From positions 1,178,001 through 1,242,000 of the forward strand of contig NW_025954963.1 of NCBI RefSeq assembly GCF_022376445.1: a DNA stretch of 64,000 nucleotides, read 5' to 3'. The notes under the pieces are model-generated. The model searched no databases and was not told the origin of the DNA. It saw only the letters and a program-made list of their open reading frames with translations. The position numbers were made by a program, and so were the translations under genes. Positions 21,974 to 34,400 of this stretch are shown here, one piece after another. The DNA is from Fomitopsis serialis. Taxonomy: Eukaryota; Basidiomycota; Agaricomycetes; Polyporales; Fomitopsidaceae. Position 1 is the first letter of the stretch; each line of letters begins with the position of its first letter.

Positions 21974-24210
21974 ATGGACACTGTACGAACACGAGCGTCT
22001 TCCGACGAAAAGGCAGGTGCTGAAGAAAAGTATGCGGCGGACGTCGCGGGCGTGCTGCCGGTGGGTGTAGACCCTCGCGACTTGTACGATGAGGACGACT
22101 CTGGTGTTGACCCAGTGTATCAAGCGAAGGCAAAGATTCTCAACGACGCGTTTCAGGAGATCGGAATGGGCAGATACCAGGTATGTGTGCGGTCATATAC
22201 TGGCGCATCTTCAATTGTTGACTCGGATCTGCATCCACATAGTGGTGGCTCTTCTTGATCACAGGATTCGGTTGGTTCGCGTGAGCATATTCTACCCGAT
22301 CACTGTGAAGTCAATCTCACAACGGTCCGATTCAAGCGACAACCTCTACCCTGTGCGTACCACGACACGGTCGCGGCCTGACCGTCGTTCACCTCTTGTA
22401 ACTCACAGATCGTAACGGGGCTGATTCTCACCGCCGTATCGAACGAATTCAACTTCCCTAGCCCATACTTGAAGCTTGGACAGAGTCTGGGTCTGCTCGT
22501 TGGATGTGTATTCTGGGGCGTGGCTTCGGACGTGTGGGGACGACGGTATGTCTTCCTCATTATCCATGACCCTTTCTCAGGCTCAGACGGTATAATCAGA
22601 TGGTGCTTCAACTTTACGCTCCTCATCACGGGTGTATTCTCGGTGGCAGCTGGGGCCTCCCCGAATAAAGTCGCCTTGTGCGGCATGGCCGCTGCATGGA
22701 GTGTCGGGGTTGGCGGTAATCTGCCCGTCGATTCTGCCGTCTTCCTAGGTATGCCTAGTAGAACCGTACGCTTCTCCCGCTTACAAGTCACCGAGCAGAA
22801 TTCATTCCTGCGTCACATCAATATCTCCTCACAGTTCTCTCCATCTGGTGGGCCGTCGGGCAGCTCGTCGGCAGTCTCGTCGCCTGGCCGCTCCTCACCG
22901 ACTTCTCATGCGCCTCTGCGGCCGACTGTCCGCGGAGCTCCAACATGGGCTGGCGGTACTTCCTCTACAGCATGGGCGGGCTGATGCTCCTCTGCTGGTT
23001 CCTCCGCTTCATCTTCCACCTGCACGAGAGTCCGAAGTACCTGATGGGGCGAGGACGCGACGCCGAGGCTGTCAAGATCATGCAGGCGATCGCTGAATAC
23101 AACGGTCGGACGTGTAGTGTGACTCTGGAGAAGCTCGAACTTGTGGGGAAATTGGCCGAAAGAGGCGGTGCCAAAGGGGCTATGGACACGAGCGCGAAGG
23201 GCGCCATACTGAGAAAGCTGAAGATGATGAGTGGAGAGCATGTGCGAAGTCTATTTGCGACGAAGAAGCTGGCTTTGTCGACGAGTTTGTTGATCGCTAT
23301 CTGGGGTGCGTATGCGGCTTAGCTTTGCCCTCCGGCGTGACTCACCGTACTCCATAGCTCTTATTGGGCTTGCCTTCCCATTGTGAGTTCCGCACGCCTT
23401 GTGATTTGTGCAGTGCTGAATATGTGCTGTCAGATATAACGGCTTCATCGTCTACTTGTGGGTGCTTCATCTTTAGAACGCCCAAAATGAAACCTGACCA
23501 CTGATTCACAGCTTGGCAACGCGAGGCACTGACTTCGGAGATGGCTCGCTGTACATCACATATCGCAATGTGAGTGTGCGACCTTCGTCTTGTTATTAAG
23601 TTGAGACTCACCATTTCGTCTGACGCCAGCAAGTAATCCTGAGCGCGGTAGGGATGCCGGGTGCCCTCCTCGCAGGGTGGATGGTTGAACTGCCATACCT
23701 AGGCCGCAGAGGAACCATGGGTATCTCAACCGGTCAGCGAGGTGGTCATCCCACTGACCACCATCAGTTGCTGATGTTAGTATAGTTATCACAGGTGTCT
23801 TCCTCTTCGCGGCGACCACGGCGCGTACATCCAATGCATTGCTAGCTTGGAATAGTGCCTACACATTCACGAGTAACGTGATGTACGGCGTGTTATACGC
23901 CGTTTCACCGGAGCTGTTCCCCACACGCGACCGGGGAACAGGAAACGCAATCGTCGCCGCGGCAAATCGGATCACGGGTGTCATGGTGAGTCCATTCTTC
24001 TTGCTCGTCGGGACACCCTCGTGTTGTGTGACCATCTGCCGCGGACTGAGCGCTGACTTTCTCCGGCCTTTTTGAAAGGCACCGATCGTCGCCTTGTACG
24101 CAAACCTCGCAACTTCGGTTCCAATATACGTGGCTGGTGCGATGTTCATTGCGGCGGGCATACTATCATTCCTCCTCCCGTATGACCCGAGAGGAAAGGC
24201 CTCAATATAG
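21974..24210 (+). CDS. MFS transporter, first of a tandem pair
   Basis: Multi-exon 12-helix transporter of the SVOP/sugar-porter-like MFS group; substrate unknown. The start is in accatgg. The acidic N-terminus contains LYDEDDSGVDPVYQAKAK, then NDAFQEIGMGRYQ. Conserved features are GFGWFADNLYP, FWGVASDVWGRR (loop 2-3 motif A), GVGGNLPVDSAVFLEF, SIWWAVGQLVGSLVAWP, then LHESPKYLMGRGRDAEAV at the end of helix 6. The second half has IGLAFPLYNGF, ELPYLGRRG (second motif A) and VSPELFPTRDRGTGNA. It ends DPRGKASI. Exons are separated by introns of about 50-70 nt and the joins checked keep phase. The second copy starts 725 bp downstream in the same orientation. Confidence 0.88.
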
Positions 24211-24934
24211 AACTCGCACACCTGTAATCACCAGTGGGCCTTATTTAACACATCTGGCAAACTTGAACAATGTCAGTGCGGCAGTTCAAGTACATTCGTG
24301 GGTAAAGCCTTGAAGCTTGAGCTCGAAGTGCTATTTACATCGAATTGAACAAGGACATTCAGCGACTTGATGCAGTAGACTAGAGCACCTATCTAAACTG
24401 GCCTGCATACAACGTAGTGTACCGTATTGTCCAACCTGTCGAAATTCAGTTAGGATCTCGTCAAACTCAACTTTCGTGCAATTTGTATATCAACTGTACA
24501 TCACACAGCTCGTTGGCGCTACCGAGTCCGACTCGGTGGCCAGCTGTGGCTGAAGGGACCATCCTCATCCTCCTCCTCCTCCTCCTCCTCCTCCTCCTCC
24601 ACCACCACCACCACCGATTCCTCGGTGCAATGACTCAACTGGACTCAGCGTCTGCCGGCTATTGATCTTCTCGACTTTCACAATACATACCGTATGCAGT
24701 GCTATGCACATGCTCCTATGACATCGCGACATCAATTGGTGCAGATTTCGACATATGGCCGCGGCGCCCCTGGGAGCCTGCCATCCGCCTGCCATAATAC
24801 ACACAGACGTGATTCCACAGGAAGATGCGGTAAGCGCTTGCAGGAGCGCTAGCTTCTCCACACACCTGCGCAACACCTGCGATAAGACCTGGGCGAGGCG
24901 ACCGCAGATCCTTAGCCTATACGCCGGCAAAAAC
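24211..24934. other. spacer between tandem MFS genes
   Basis: No gene seen. Contains the trinucleotide repeat at 24569-24615 and the probable promoter of the second copy. Confidence 0.5.
24569..24615 (+). repeat. compound trinucleotide microsatellite (CCT)n(ACC)n
   Basis: A run of cct units from 24569 to about 24600 passes directly into acc units to 24615. It sits between the two MFS copies and outside any reading frame I accept. Confidence 0.95.
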
Positions 24935-26995
24935 ATGGACGCGCCACGAGCACGAACACCGTCAGACGACAAGCTCTACAACGACGAGAAGCGGCCTGAC
25001 AATGTCGAAGCGGGCGCGCACGGTATACAGGCCGAGACGCAGGATGTGTACGACGAAGACGAGTTTGGCGTCGATCCTGTCTACCTAGCAAAGGCTCGCG
25101 TCCTGAATGAAGCATTCCAGGAGATAGGAATGGGCAAGTATCAGGTGAGTTGATACAGGAATGGCCCACCGTGTTCCGTGTTGTAACATCCCGACCAAGT
25201 GGTACTTGTTCATCGTTGCTGGCTTTGGATGGTTCTCGTGAGTACTGTCGCGCACTACTCTGCCCTGCATCTTGACCTTCATCGACCACAGGGATAATCT
25301 ATGGCCCATTGTCACGGGGCTGATCTATACGCCAGTGGTCAACGAGTTCAACTTCCAGGGCCCGTTCCTCAAGCTCGCACAAAACATCGGCCTACTAGTC
25401 GGCGCTGCTTTCTGGGGCGTCGCCTCCGATGTCTGGGGTCGACGATGGTGCTTCAACCTCACCCTTCTCATCACTGGTGTCTTCGCCGTCGCAGCAGGCG
25501 CGTCCCCAAACTACATCGCCCTTTGCTCGCTCGCCGCCGTGTGGAGTATCGGGGTGGGCGGCAACCTTCCTGTGGACTCCGCGGTCTTCCTCGGTACGTA
25601 TGCACAACGCGCTCGTAAGACATGCCGACTGACATGCAATCAGAGTTCATTCCTGGCTCACATCAATACCTGCTCACCGTGCTGTCCATATGGTGGGCGT
25701 TCGGCCAGCTCGTCGGCAGCCTTGTCGCCTGGCCACTGATCGACAACTTCTCCTGCCCAGGAGGCGCCCCCGGTGACTGCCCGCGCTCGCAGAACCAGGG
25801 ATGGCGCTACTTCCTCTACGCCATGGGTGGCCTGATGCTGCTGTGTTTCGTGCTCCGCTTCTTCGTCTTCCATTTGTATGAGTCGCCGAAGTACTTGATG
25901 GGCCGTGGACGCGACGCGGAGGCGGTCGAGGTCATCCACAAGATCGCAGCATACAATGGATGCACGAGCAGTTTAACGCTGGAGATGCTTGAGCAGGCTG
26001 GTGGCCTGGGGAAGACAGGTGTCAGCGTGGTGGAGGAGCTGCCAATGGACACAAGTGCGTCCGCGGCGGTGATGAGGCAGCTGCGGAAGTTCAGTGCGGA
26101 CTATGTCAAAACACTTTTCGCTACCAGAAAGCTCGCATGGTCAACGAGTTTGCTCATCGCTGTCTGGGCACTAATCGGTTTGGCGTTCCCTCTGTGAGTC
26201 TTAGTCTGTGTCGCGTGTCAAGGGTGCTGATACCCGGCAGATACAATGGTTTCGTTGACTACTTGTGAGTGAAGTCCCAGGCCTCAATGTTATGTGCGTG
26301 CGAAGCACTGAGCAATCCATTCACACAGCCTGCAGTCCCGAGGTGCCGACTTCGGGGACGGCTCGGTCTACATCACCTATCGTAACGTAAGTGCTCAGCG
26401 GCTCGACTGGGAGACACTATATTTCAACATGTACACAGCAAGTCATCTTGAGTGTAATCGGGATTCCTGGCGCCCTCCTTGCAGGATGGATGGTGGAGAT
26501 ACCCTACTTGGGTCGTCGCGGCAGTCTCGCGCTTTCCACTGGTAAATCACTCTCTTTCGAGCCCGGGGGTCGGGAGACGACTGATGCATTGCGGCTTCAG
26601 TCATCACTGGGGTGTTCCTCTTCGCAAGCACAACCGCCCGAACGTCGAACGCACTGCTGGGCTGGAATTGCGCGTATACCTTTACGTCCAACATCATGTA
26701 CGGTGTGCTCTACGCCGTTTCACCGGAATTGTTCCCGACGCGTGGCCGAGGGACTGGAAACGCAATAGTGGCGAGTGCGAATCGTATCTTCGGTATCATG
26801 GTGAGCCTCTCGTTCATTAGTGACCATTGTTTCACTCATTTTCATGCTAATGATCGCCCCAAGGCACCCATTATCGCTCTGTATGCAAACCTGGCAACGA
26901 GCGCTCCGATCTATGTGTCCGGTGCGTTGTTCATCGTCGCAGGTGTCATTGCCTTGGGACTACCGTTCGAGCCGAGAGGGAAGGCCTCGATGTGA
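24935..26995 (+). CDS. MFS transporter, second of a tandem pair
   Basis: Close paralogue of the gene upstream with the same motif order. It starts MDAPRARTPSDDKLYNDE, then VYDEDEFGVDPVYLAKAR and NEAFQEIGMGKYQ. GFGWFSDNLWP, FWGVASDVWGRR, GVGGNLPVDSAVFLEF, FHLYESPKYLMGRGRDAEAV, EIPYLGRRG and VSPELFPTRGRGTGNA follow, ending EPRGKASM. Intron positions match those of the first copy where compared, for example in GMGKYQ, after VFLE, and before the APIIALYANLATSAPIY segment. The N-terminal tail and several loops differ, which points to an older duplication with room for different substrate or regulation. Intact. Confidence 0.88.
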
Positions 26996-27224
26996 GGTCG
27001 TCTGCTCATTCTATCTTGGACATGTATATCACTACTGGAATATACATACACGACGAACCCCTACGACCTAAAAGGCAGACAAGATATTTAGGTCGTAAGT
27101 GGACTGGAGCAGTGGGTCTGTCTGAGACGACCCGGTCAAACAACAGCTGCGCCGCCGGATTTGCGCCTGAGCCGTACATCAGATTCGTGTCCCACCTTCG
27201 CATCGTGTAATGGCAATGAGAGGC

Positions 27225-27527
27225 TCACAACTGGTAAACGACAGCTACGAAGGGCAGCCCGAAGCCTGTGAGGCAGAAAATGGTGTACTTGATGGCAAAT
27301 GCCCGTTTGTTGTCGTAGGAGAAGGGCATGGGCTGGAAGGCGGTCAGACAGCGAACGGCTGATTGATAGGTATGCCTTACGTTGTAAGGGGGGTGGCCGC
27401 CGTGGCCATGCGCGCCGTGCTCAGCCTCGCCATGCGCAAGCCGCACTTGGCCTGCGGAACGTCGAGACGCCCTCGCAAGAGGAGCGAGACGCATAGTTGA
27501 GTAGGACAGACGAGTGAACGACGACAT
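27225..27527 (-). CDS. COX8: cytochrome c oxidase subunit VIII (VIIc family)
   Basis: Small inner-mitochondrial-membrane subunit of respiratory complex IV. Exons 27381-27527 and 27225-27332 give 84 residues. A basic, Ser/Arg-rich presequence (MSSFTRLSYSTMRLAPLARA) targets mitochondria. The mature part is His/Gly-rich, then PMPFSYDNKRAFAIKY and a single hydrophobic helix (TIFCLTGFGLPFVAVVYQL). That is the VIIc/Cox8 pattern. The 48-nt intron (27333-27380) is a multiple of three and has no stop, so retention would give a 100-residue form. It lies 0.9 kb from MDN1, divergently. Confidence 0.9.
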   Translation of the reverse strand: MSSFTRLSYSTMRLAPLARASRRSAGQVRLAHGEAEHGAHGHGGHPPYNVRHTYQSAVRCLTAFQPMPFSYDNKRAFAIKYTIFCLTGFGLPFVAVVYQL

Positions 27528-28410
27528 TGCGGCTGCGCTGTGTTCGATGGTTGCGAGTTAGCTGAGGGGAGGTCGTGGTAACCCGCAGGTGGGTATTGGG
27601 CGTCCTGTTGTTCCCGTTCGCGAAGGCAGTTGACGTTGGGCAGGTGCCTCTAGAAAACAGACTGTATGTGCCCAACCGGGGATCAACCCACATAGACGTT
27701 ATGCACCACCTGGACGGCACCCAGAGCAGAGACAGCTGACCCAGCCGGGGCGCGGCTGAGGGTTCAGTGGGAACGCGGTCATTAGTGTGGATGGGCCGTA
27801 GAGGGATGGGCCGTCTGAGAGGGATGTCCCGAACGAAGCTGATGCGTTGCGGGGATCAAGAAGGACACGAGACCGTCTATGCAGATGGCCAGGCATTTCC
27901 AGAGCAGTGTCACTGTGAGTGCTGTCTGCCTCCTTCAAAGTACTATCTGTATGCTCACGAACATAAGATCGTGTTCTTCGCACCTCCGAGTCTGCCGTGC
28001 ATAAGTACAGTGAGCCTTTTTTCGCCTACTACTGCCAGTAGCAAATTGGTATGCTCGCAACGATGGATTAGACTGTAAGTGAGGCTGCCTCTCGATACTC
28101 AGCTAGGTCGCAATGCCAGCAAGCATTGATAAGTAGTTGTCTTACAGTAAGTGCTTAGTTCGCCACAGACGCGTTTGCATGGGGGCACGTGTGCGTATAT
28201 GACGCGGTCACGAGCGCTCATGCATTTTTTCACGCATGGACTCTGCAGAGGTCGCTAAGCGCGGGTTCACTTGCAAGCGTTCTTGCCTGCTAAATCTTGC
28301 TGCCCTGCCTCCCCGCTACCTCTACCTCGAACCATCCTGAATTCTATGATCTGCAACTCGAAAATTACTCTACTCTTCATCTAAGTACTAAGCTCGGCTA
28401 GGCGGCAAAG
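27528..28410. promoter_or_regulatory. divergent intergenic region COX8/MDN1
   Basis: Holds the promoters of COX8 (leftward) and MDN1 (rightward). No gene or RNA is recognised. Specific sites are not claimed. Confidence 0.45.
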
Positions 28411-31400
28411 ATGGATAGCACCGCGGGGATGGGCGACCCTCTCGCGACCAACCTTCGGAGACAAACCAAGGTCCTCCTGGCTCAGATGCCGGAGGATTCA
28501 CACCACGCACACGCACTTAAAAACGCATCTACTAGAACTGACTTGCTGAACACCCTCGCATATCTTCTCTCGCTACCTGCATACACGAATGCTGTAGCTG
28601 TCGCTTTTCGCCCCATTCTCCTTGACTTATGCGCGAGGTGGCTACATGACCAGGAGAACGAGCTGGCGAGGTTCGAGGCCCTGTGCCTTTTGCTGGAGAT
28701 TCAAACAGAGATCTACCCGTATGTTTCGTAACTTTCTTCTGTATGTGCTGACCTAATGCGAACTGGTCTCGCTCGGTAGCGTATTGGCGGCATTCCTCCG
28801 CCATCCAAATCGACAAAAAGGACCATTGGCATATGTAACACAAGCGCAGGATGTGAGCGGACTCGATGCAAGCATCCTGCATCGCCAACTACTTGCGTAC
28901 TACCGCATCCTTCAAGCCAACCGCGACCTACCCGAACAATTCGTTTGGCCCATTGCCCCTCTCTCAAAACTCATCTACACCCCGCATCCCGACAATGGAG
29001 TTAAATCCCTTGCCATCCGATGTCTAGCATTGCAGACAGGCATGATGGAGGGCAAGCGTGAGGAGCTGGAGCTAGAATCTATCGGGAGCGTCGCCGAGGT
29101 GGATTGTACTATTGGGTATGGCGCGAAGCTGGACGGAAACGTGGTGATGATGGACGGCTGGGTTATGCCGGCCATAGAGGCAAAACGAATAACAAGCGCG
29201 AGGAGCGCGATACTCCAGCCTCAGGATTACTTCTCAAGAGACGAGAATGAGACTCATGAGCCTATTCATCCGGCAGAAATGAGGCAAGCATTAGGGAGCC
29301 TTTCCAAATTGAATGCCTATCTGATTATCTTTCCAGTCCCTTTATAACGAACGTGCACGGTGTGCTGATGCTTCGCTCGACGCCAATAGCGTCGCAACCT
29401 CCAACTCTATTCGTAGAAACACCGTCCGCTGTGCACTCACTCAGGACGCTCGCTTTGCACCACTCCCTCCGCGTTCCTACACTCCTCACCTCAGCACCCT
29501 CGTCCGGGAAATCATTATTACTCTCCCAGCTCGCCTCAATTTTGCACCCGGACGCGCACAACCAAATTATAACTATTCATCTCGCAGACACGTCGCTTGA
29601 CCCCCGGTCTCTCCTTGGCTCGTATGTATCCTCCCCAACCAATCCAGGTACATTCGAATGGAAGGAAGGCGTGCTCGTACGCGCCATGCGCGAGGGCAAG
29701 TGGGTCGTCTTCGCGGACATCGATCGAGCGAGTGCAGAGGTTCTGGGTGTAATCAAGTCGCTTGTCGAGTCTCTTGGTCTCGATAAGTGGGTCGGTGGAC
29801 GCGCGATGCTCAACGTGCCGAACCGTGGGACTGTCGTAGCGGAGGAGAACTTCGCTATCTATGCCACCCGGTCAATCCCTCTGTCAAGGAGCGGCGCTTT
29901 CACGTCGCCTACATTTTTTGGCGCCCATAGGTTCCACGAGATCGTCGTGCCCGCTCCGAGTGCTGAAGACTTGCGCTTAATCGTGGAAACAAAGTTCCGG
30001 AGACTGGCGGGCGCTGCGGCAGTGGGCTTGATCCGTCTGTGGGAGGCGGTTAAAGCACTTGGTACCGCGTCCTCGCTACGAGACGTCGGGCTTCGAGAGT
30101 TGGACAAGCTATGCACTCGTGTCGAACATGTCATTCCCGCCTCGCAGCAAGCGATGGATATCGATCTCTCCGAACGACTTCTGACACTCCCCGCCGTGTT
30201 CCCGAATCCCACTGTGCGCGAGGACATATATCTCGAGGCTCGGGACGTCTTCTTCGGTGCGGGTGCGACTACTGCGGCCGCTCGCACTCACCTGGAAGCT
30301 GTCGCCACCATAGTCGCGGAGCACCTAGCAATCTCTCCAGACCGGCGAGACTGGCTCTTGCACGCCCGGACGCCGGAATTTGACATCGAGAGGGACGTGA
30401 ACGGACGGACCACCGCCGTCCGAGTCGGCTCAATACGTCTTCGTGCACGGATACTCAAGTCGGCCATCACATCTCCGACCACGCGTCCTTTTGCCATGCA
30501 CAAGCCCGCTGTGCAGCTACTTAACCGTATTGCCACCTCCGTCTCCTTGAATGAGCCTGTCCTCCTCACAGGAGAGACAGGTACAGGCAAGACGAGCGCT
30601 GTCACGCACCTCGCTGCGCTACTGAATCGGTCGCTCGTCTCGCTTAACCTCTCCAACCAGACGGAGTCGTCTGACTTAGTTGGTGGCTTCAAACCCGTCG
30701 ACGCCAGGATTCCCGGTATGGAGCTCTTGGAACGTTTCGGGGAGCTCTTCGCAGGGACGTTCAGCAGGAAGAAGAACGCAAGGTTCGAGGAGTCGGTAAG
30801 GAGGGCGGTACAAGAGGGTAAATGGAAACGCGCAGTCGGGCTGTGGAGGGAGGCGATCAGAATGGCGCAGGAGAAGATTCAGGAAAGAGTGACCGATGAT
30901 GTGGGGTATGTACATTCAGGTGACGATGTATGCATTCATCTAATGGTGCGTTTATTAAGGTCTCAGCCTCCTCGGGATGGAGAGACGCCCAGAAAGCGTC
31001 GTAAGCTGGAACACGATTTGAACGCTTCGGCTGCTGCCTGGGAGGCATTCGAGCAAGATCTGCAGACGTTTGAGGTTCAACACGTTCAGGGGAAGAGTAG
31101 ATTCGCCTTCGCTTTCGTAGAGGGCCTACTTGTCAAGGCTTTGCGCTCGGGGGATTGGTATGTACGCTCGCATGACGTATGCATCATCTCACTTATCATT
31201 GAGCAGGATTCTACTGGATGAGATCAACCTTGCATCACCCGAGACACTTGAATGTATATCGTCTCTTCTTCACAGCCCTACGGCGTCGATCACATTGACG
31301 GAACAAGGCTCGCTGGAGCCGGTCCCTCGTCACCCGGATTTTCGTTTGTTTGCATGCATGAACCCCGCGACGGATGTAGGAAAGAGAGACCTCCCGCCAA

Positions 31401-34400
31401 ACATACGCTCCCGATTCACAGAAATTGACGTCCCTCCCCCTGACGCGGATAAGGAGACATTGCTCAGCATCGTCGACCAATACATCGGGAGATGTGCTGT
31501 GGGCGATCGTGGTGCAATCCTAGACGTCGCCGAGTTTTACTTGGCTGTCAAGCAGCTTGCTGATGCACGCAAGATCTCCGATGGGTCGAATCACCGTCCG
31601 CATTTTAGCATGCGTACGCTAGCCCGTGCATTGACGTTCGCCGCGGACATGGCGAGTGTCTTTTCCTTACGGCGCGCGCTCTGGGAGGGGTGTCTCATGA
31701 CCTTCACCATGGTCCTGGATGAACCCAGTGCAGCTGCCGTAATTATACTTGCTCAGCGTCACTTGCTCTCAGGTGTCCGCAATCCCAAGTCCTTGCTCTC
31801 CCGTGAACCTAATCCTCCCCAACCCATCGACAGCTATCTGAAGATTGGCCCATTCTATCTCGAGCGGGGACCTCTTCCTGAGGATCCCGTCGAGAGCTAC
31901 ATCATGACGCCGTCTGTGGAGAAGAAACTTGTTGACCTCGCACGTATCATATCCGCCAAACGATTTCCAGTCTTGATCGAAGGCCCGACTTCAGCTGGTA
32001 AGACGAGTTCCATCGAATATTTGGCGAGGCGGACTGGCCACCGATTCGTCAGAATCAACAATCACGAGCATACCGACATCCAGGAGTACCTTGGCTCGTA
32101 CGTCTCAGATGCGGCAACGGGCAAGCTGGTCTTCCAAGACGGATTGTTAGTCAGGGCCCTCCGCAATGGCGACTGGATCGTCTTGGACGAACTCAACTTG
32201 GCTCCTACTGATGTCCTCGAGGCCCTGAACCGTCTACTCGACGACAACCGGGAGCTGGTCATCCCAGAGACCCAAGAAGTAATCCGCCCGCACCCACACT
32301 TCATGCTTTTTGCGACTCAGAATCCTCCCGGCCTCTACGCCGGCAGAAAAATGTTGTCCCGGGCTTTCCGCAATCGATTCCTCGAGGTCCATTTCGATGA
32401 CGTGCCACAGGCAGAACTGGAACCATTCTCTGCCAGCGATGTCGCATCGCTCCCTCGTACGGCCAGCGAATCGTCGGCGTGTTCCGAGAGCTGCAGAAGC
32501 GACGGCAGTCGTCACGCGTCTTCGAGAGCAAGCATGGGTTTGCAACCCTCCGGGATCTATTTCGATGGGCTCAACGGGACGCACTAGACTATCAAGAGCT
32601 TGCAGAGAATGGCTACATGCTGTTGGCCGAACGCGCTCGCCGGGAGGACGACAAGGCCGTGGTTAAGGAAGTTATCGAGTCCATCATGAAAGTCCGGATA
32701 GACGCCTCAAAGATGTACGACATGCATAGCAGAGGACAAGAGCTGGAGAATTTCTTGGGGTGTTCCATCCCTTCTAGGCCGTCTCTTGTGTGGACGTCAA
32801 CCATGCAACGGCTTTTCATCCTTGTCGCTCGAGCGCTGCGCTTTAATGAGCCCGTCTTGCTAGTGGGTGAGACCGGATGTGGGAAGACCTCCGTGTGTCA
32901 ACTGTACGCGGAGGTAGTCTCGAAGGCGTTGCGCACGCTGAATTGCCACCAGAATACGGAGACCGCCGACCTCATAGGAGGGCTAAGACCCATTCGAAAC
33001 CGGACTGCGCTAGAGTCTGAGACTCTCTTGGAGGTCTCGGCAGTCTTGCGTGAACTGGGCGTGCCAAACCCAGAACAGGATCGGAAGTCCCTTGCCATAG
33101 CAATCGAGGGTCTGCTCAAGGGCGGCGCTCTGCATAGCGCCCAGATGGCTTCCCTACAACAGGCAAAGGCGAAACTGGAACGGCTTTCCGCGATGTTCGA
33201 ATGGAGAGATGGACCTCTTGTCCAAGCAATGCGTCATGGAGAGGTGTTTCTTCTCGACGAAATCTCTTTGGCCGATGATTCTGTTCTAGAACGGATCAAC
33301 AGCGTACTGGAACCTGAGCGCAGTATCGTTCTCGCCGAACGAGGAGGCGATTCTACTGAGCTCCCATTGCTCGTAGCTGATGATGACTTCAAACTTGTGG
33401 CTACGATGAATCCGGGTGGCGACTATGGCAAGAAGGAGCTGTCTCCAGCGCTGAGAAACAGATTTACCGAAATATGGGTGCCTCCACTGACCGACAGGCA
33501 TGACTTCGAATCTATTATCGATAGCCTGTGGCAAGATCAGATCCTTCGAACGTACACGGCGCCTATCTTGGACTTCGTTGAATGGTTACGTCTCCGGGCA
33601 AACGATCAGTCGATCAGCGGTATTCGAGACATCCTAGTACGTAGAGTTGCCCGATAAAGCGAGCATCTAACTGACGGATTTGCTCGTAATAGAGCTGGGT
33701 CCATTTCACTAATGCAGTATATACTTCAAGCCATGGCGCCATCCCCCCTAATGAGATATTCGTACGTGCAGCCCAAAACCCTGTGGTAGCATCCATTCAC
33801 ATGACATATTCATAGCATCATGCAGCGCAAATGGCATTTTTGGATGGCCTTGGGTCATTACCACAATTCTCGTCATACTCCCGCGACGCCTTCGTACAGC
33901 TGTGCTTGGATGCGTCGTCCAGGTTATGTGAACTTGTTCCCGTCCCTGAAGGGAAATTGGACAATGCAATGGCCTCTGACCCTGCGGCCGATGTTCAGCT
34001 AGGGTTCTTTTCACTTCCGCGAGGCCCGAAGGAATGTGTTCCTCACAATTTCAACCTTCAAGCCCCCACTACTCGAGATAACGTCATGCGAGTTGTCAGA
34101 GCTTGCCAGCTTTCCAAACCGGTCCTTTTGGAGGGCAGCCCAGGCGTCGGGAAAACGAGCCTTGTCACTGCTCTTGCCAACCTTTGCGGACATCAACTCT
34201 GTCGCATCAACCTATCCGACCAAACTGATATAGTGGACCTATTTGGTTCGGACTTACCAGTCGAAGGCGGAGAGCCCGGGCAGTTTGCTTGGAAGGACGC
34301 CGAATTCCTTCGTGCGCTGCAGGAGGGGCATTGGGTACTGCTCGACGAGATGAACTTGGCGCCTCAAGCGATCCTGGAAGGTCTAAATGCAGTCTTGGAC

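Noticed and set aside
27671..27700. Possible tRNA B-box-like sequence near ggggatcaaccc
   Set aside because: No A box or acceptor stem at a suitable distance.
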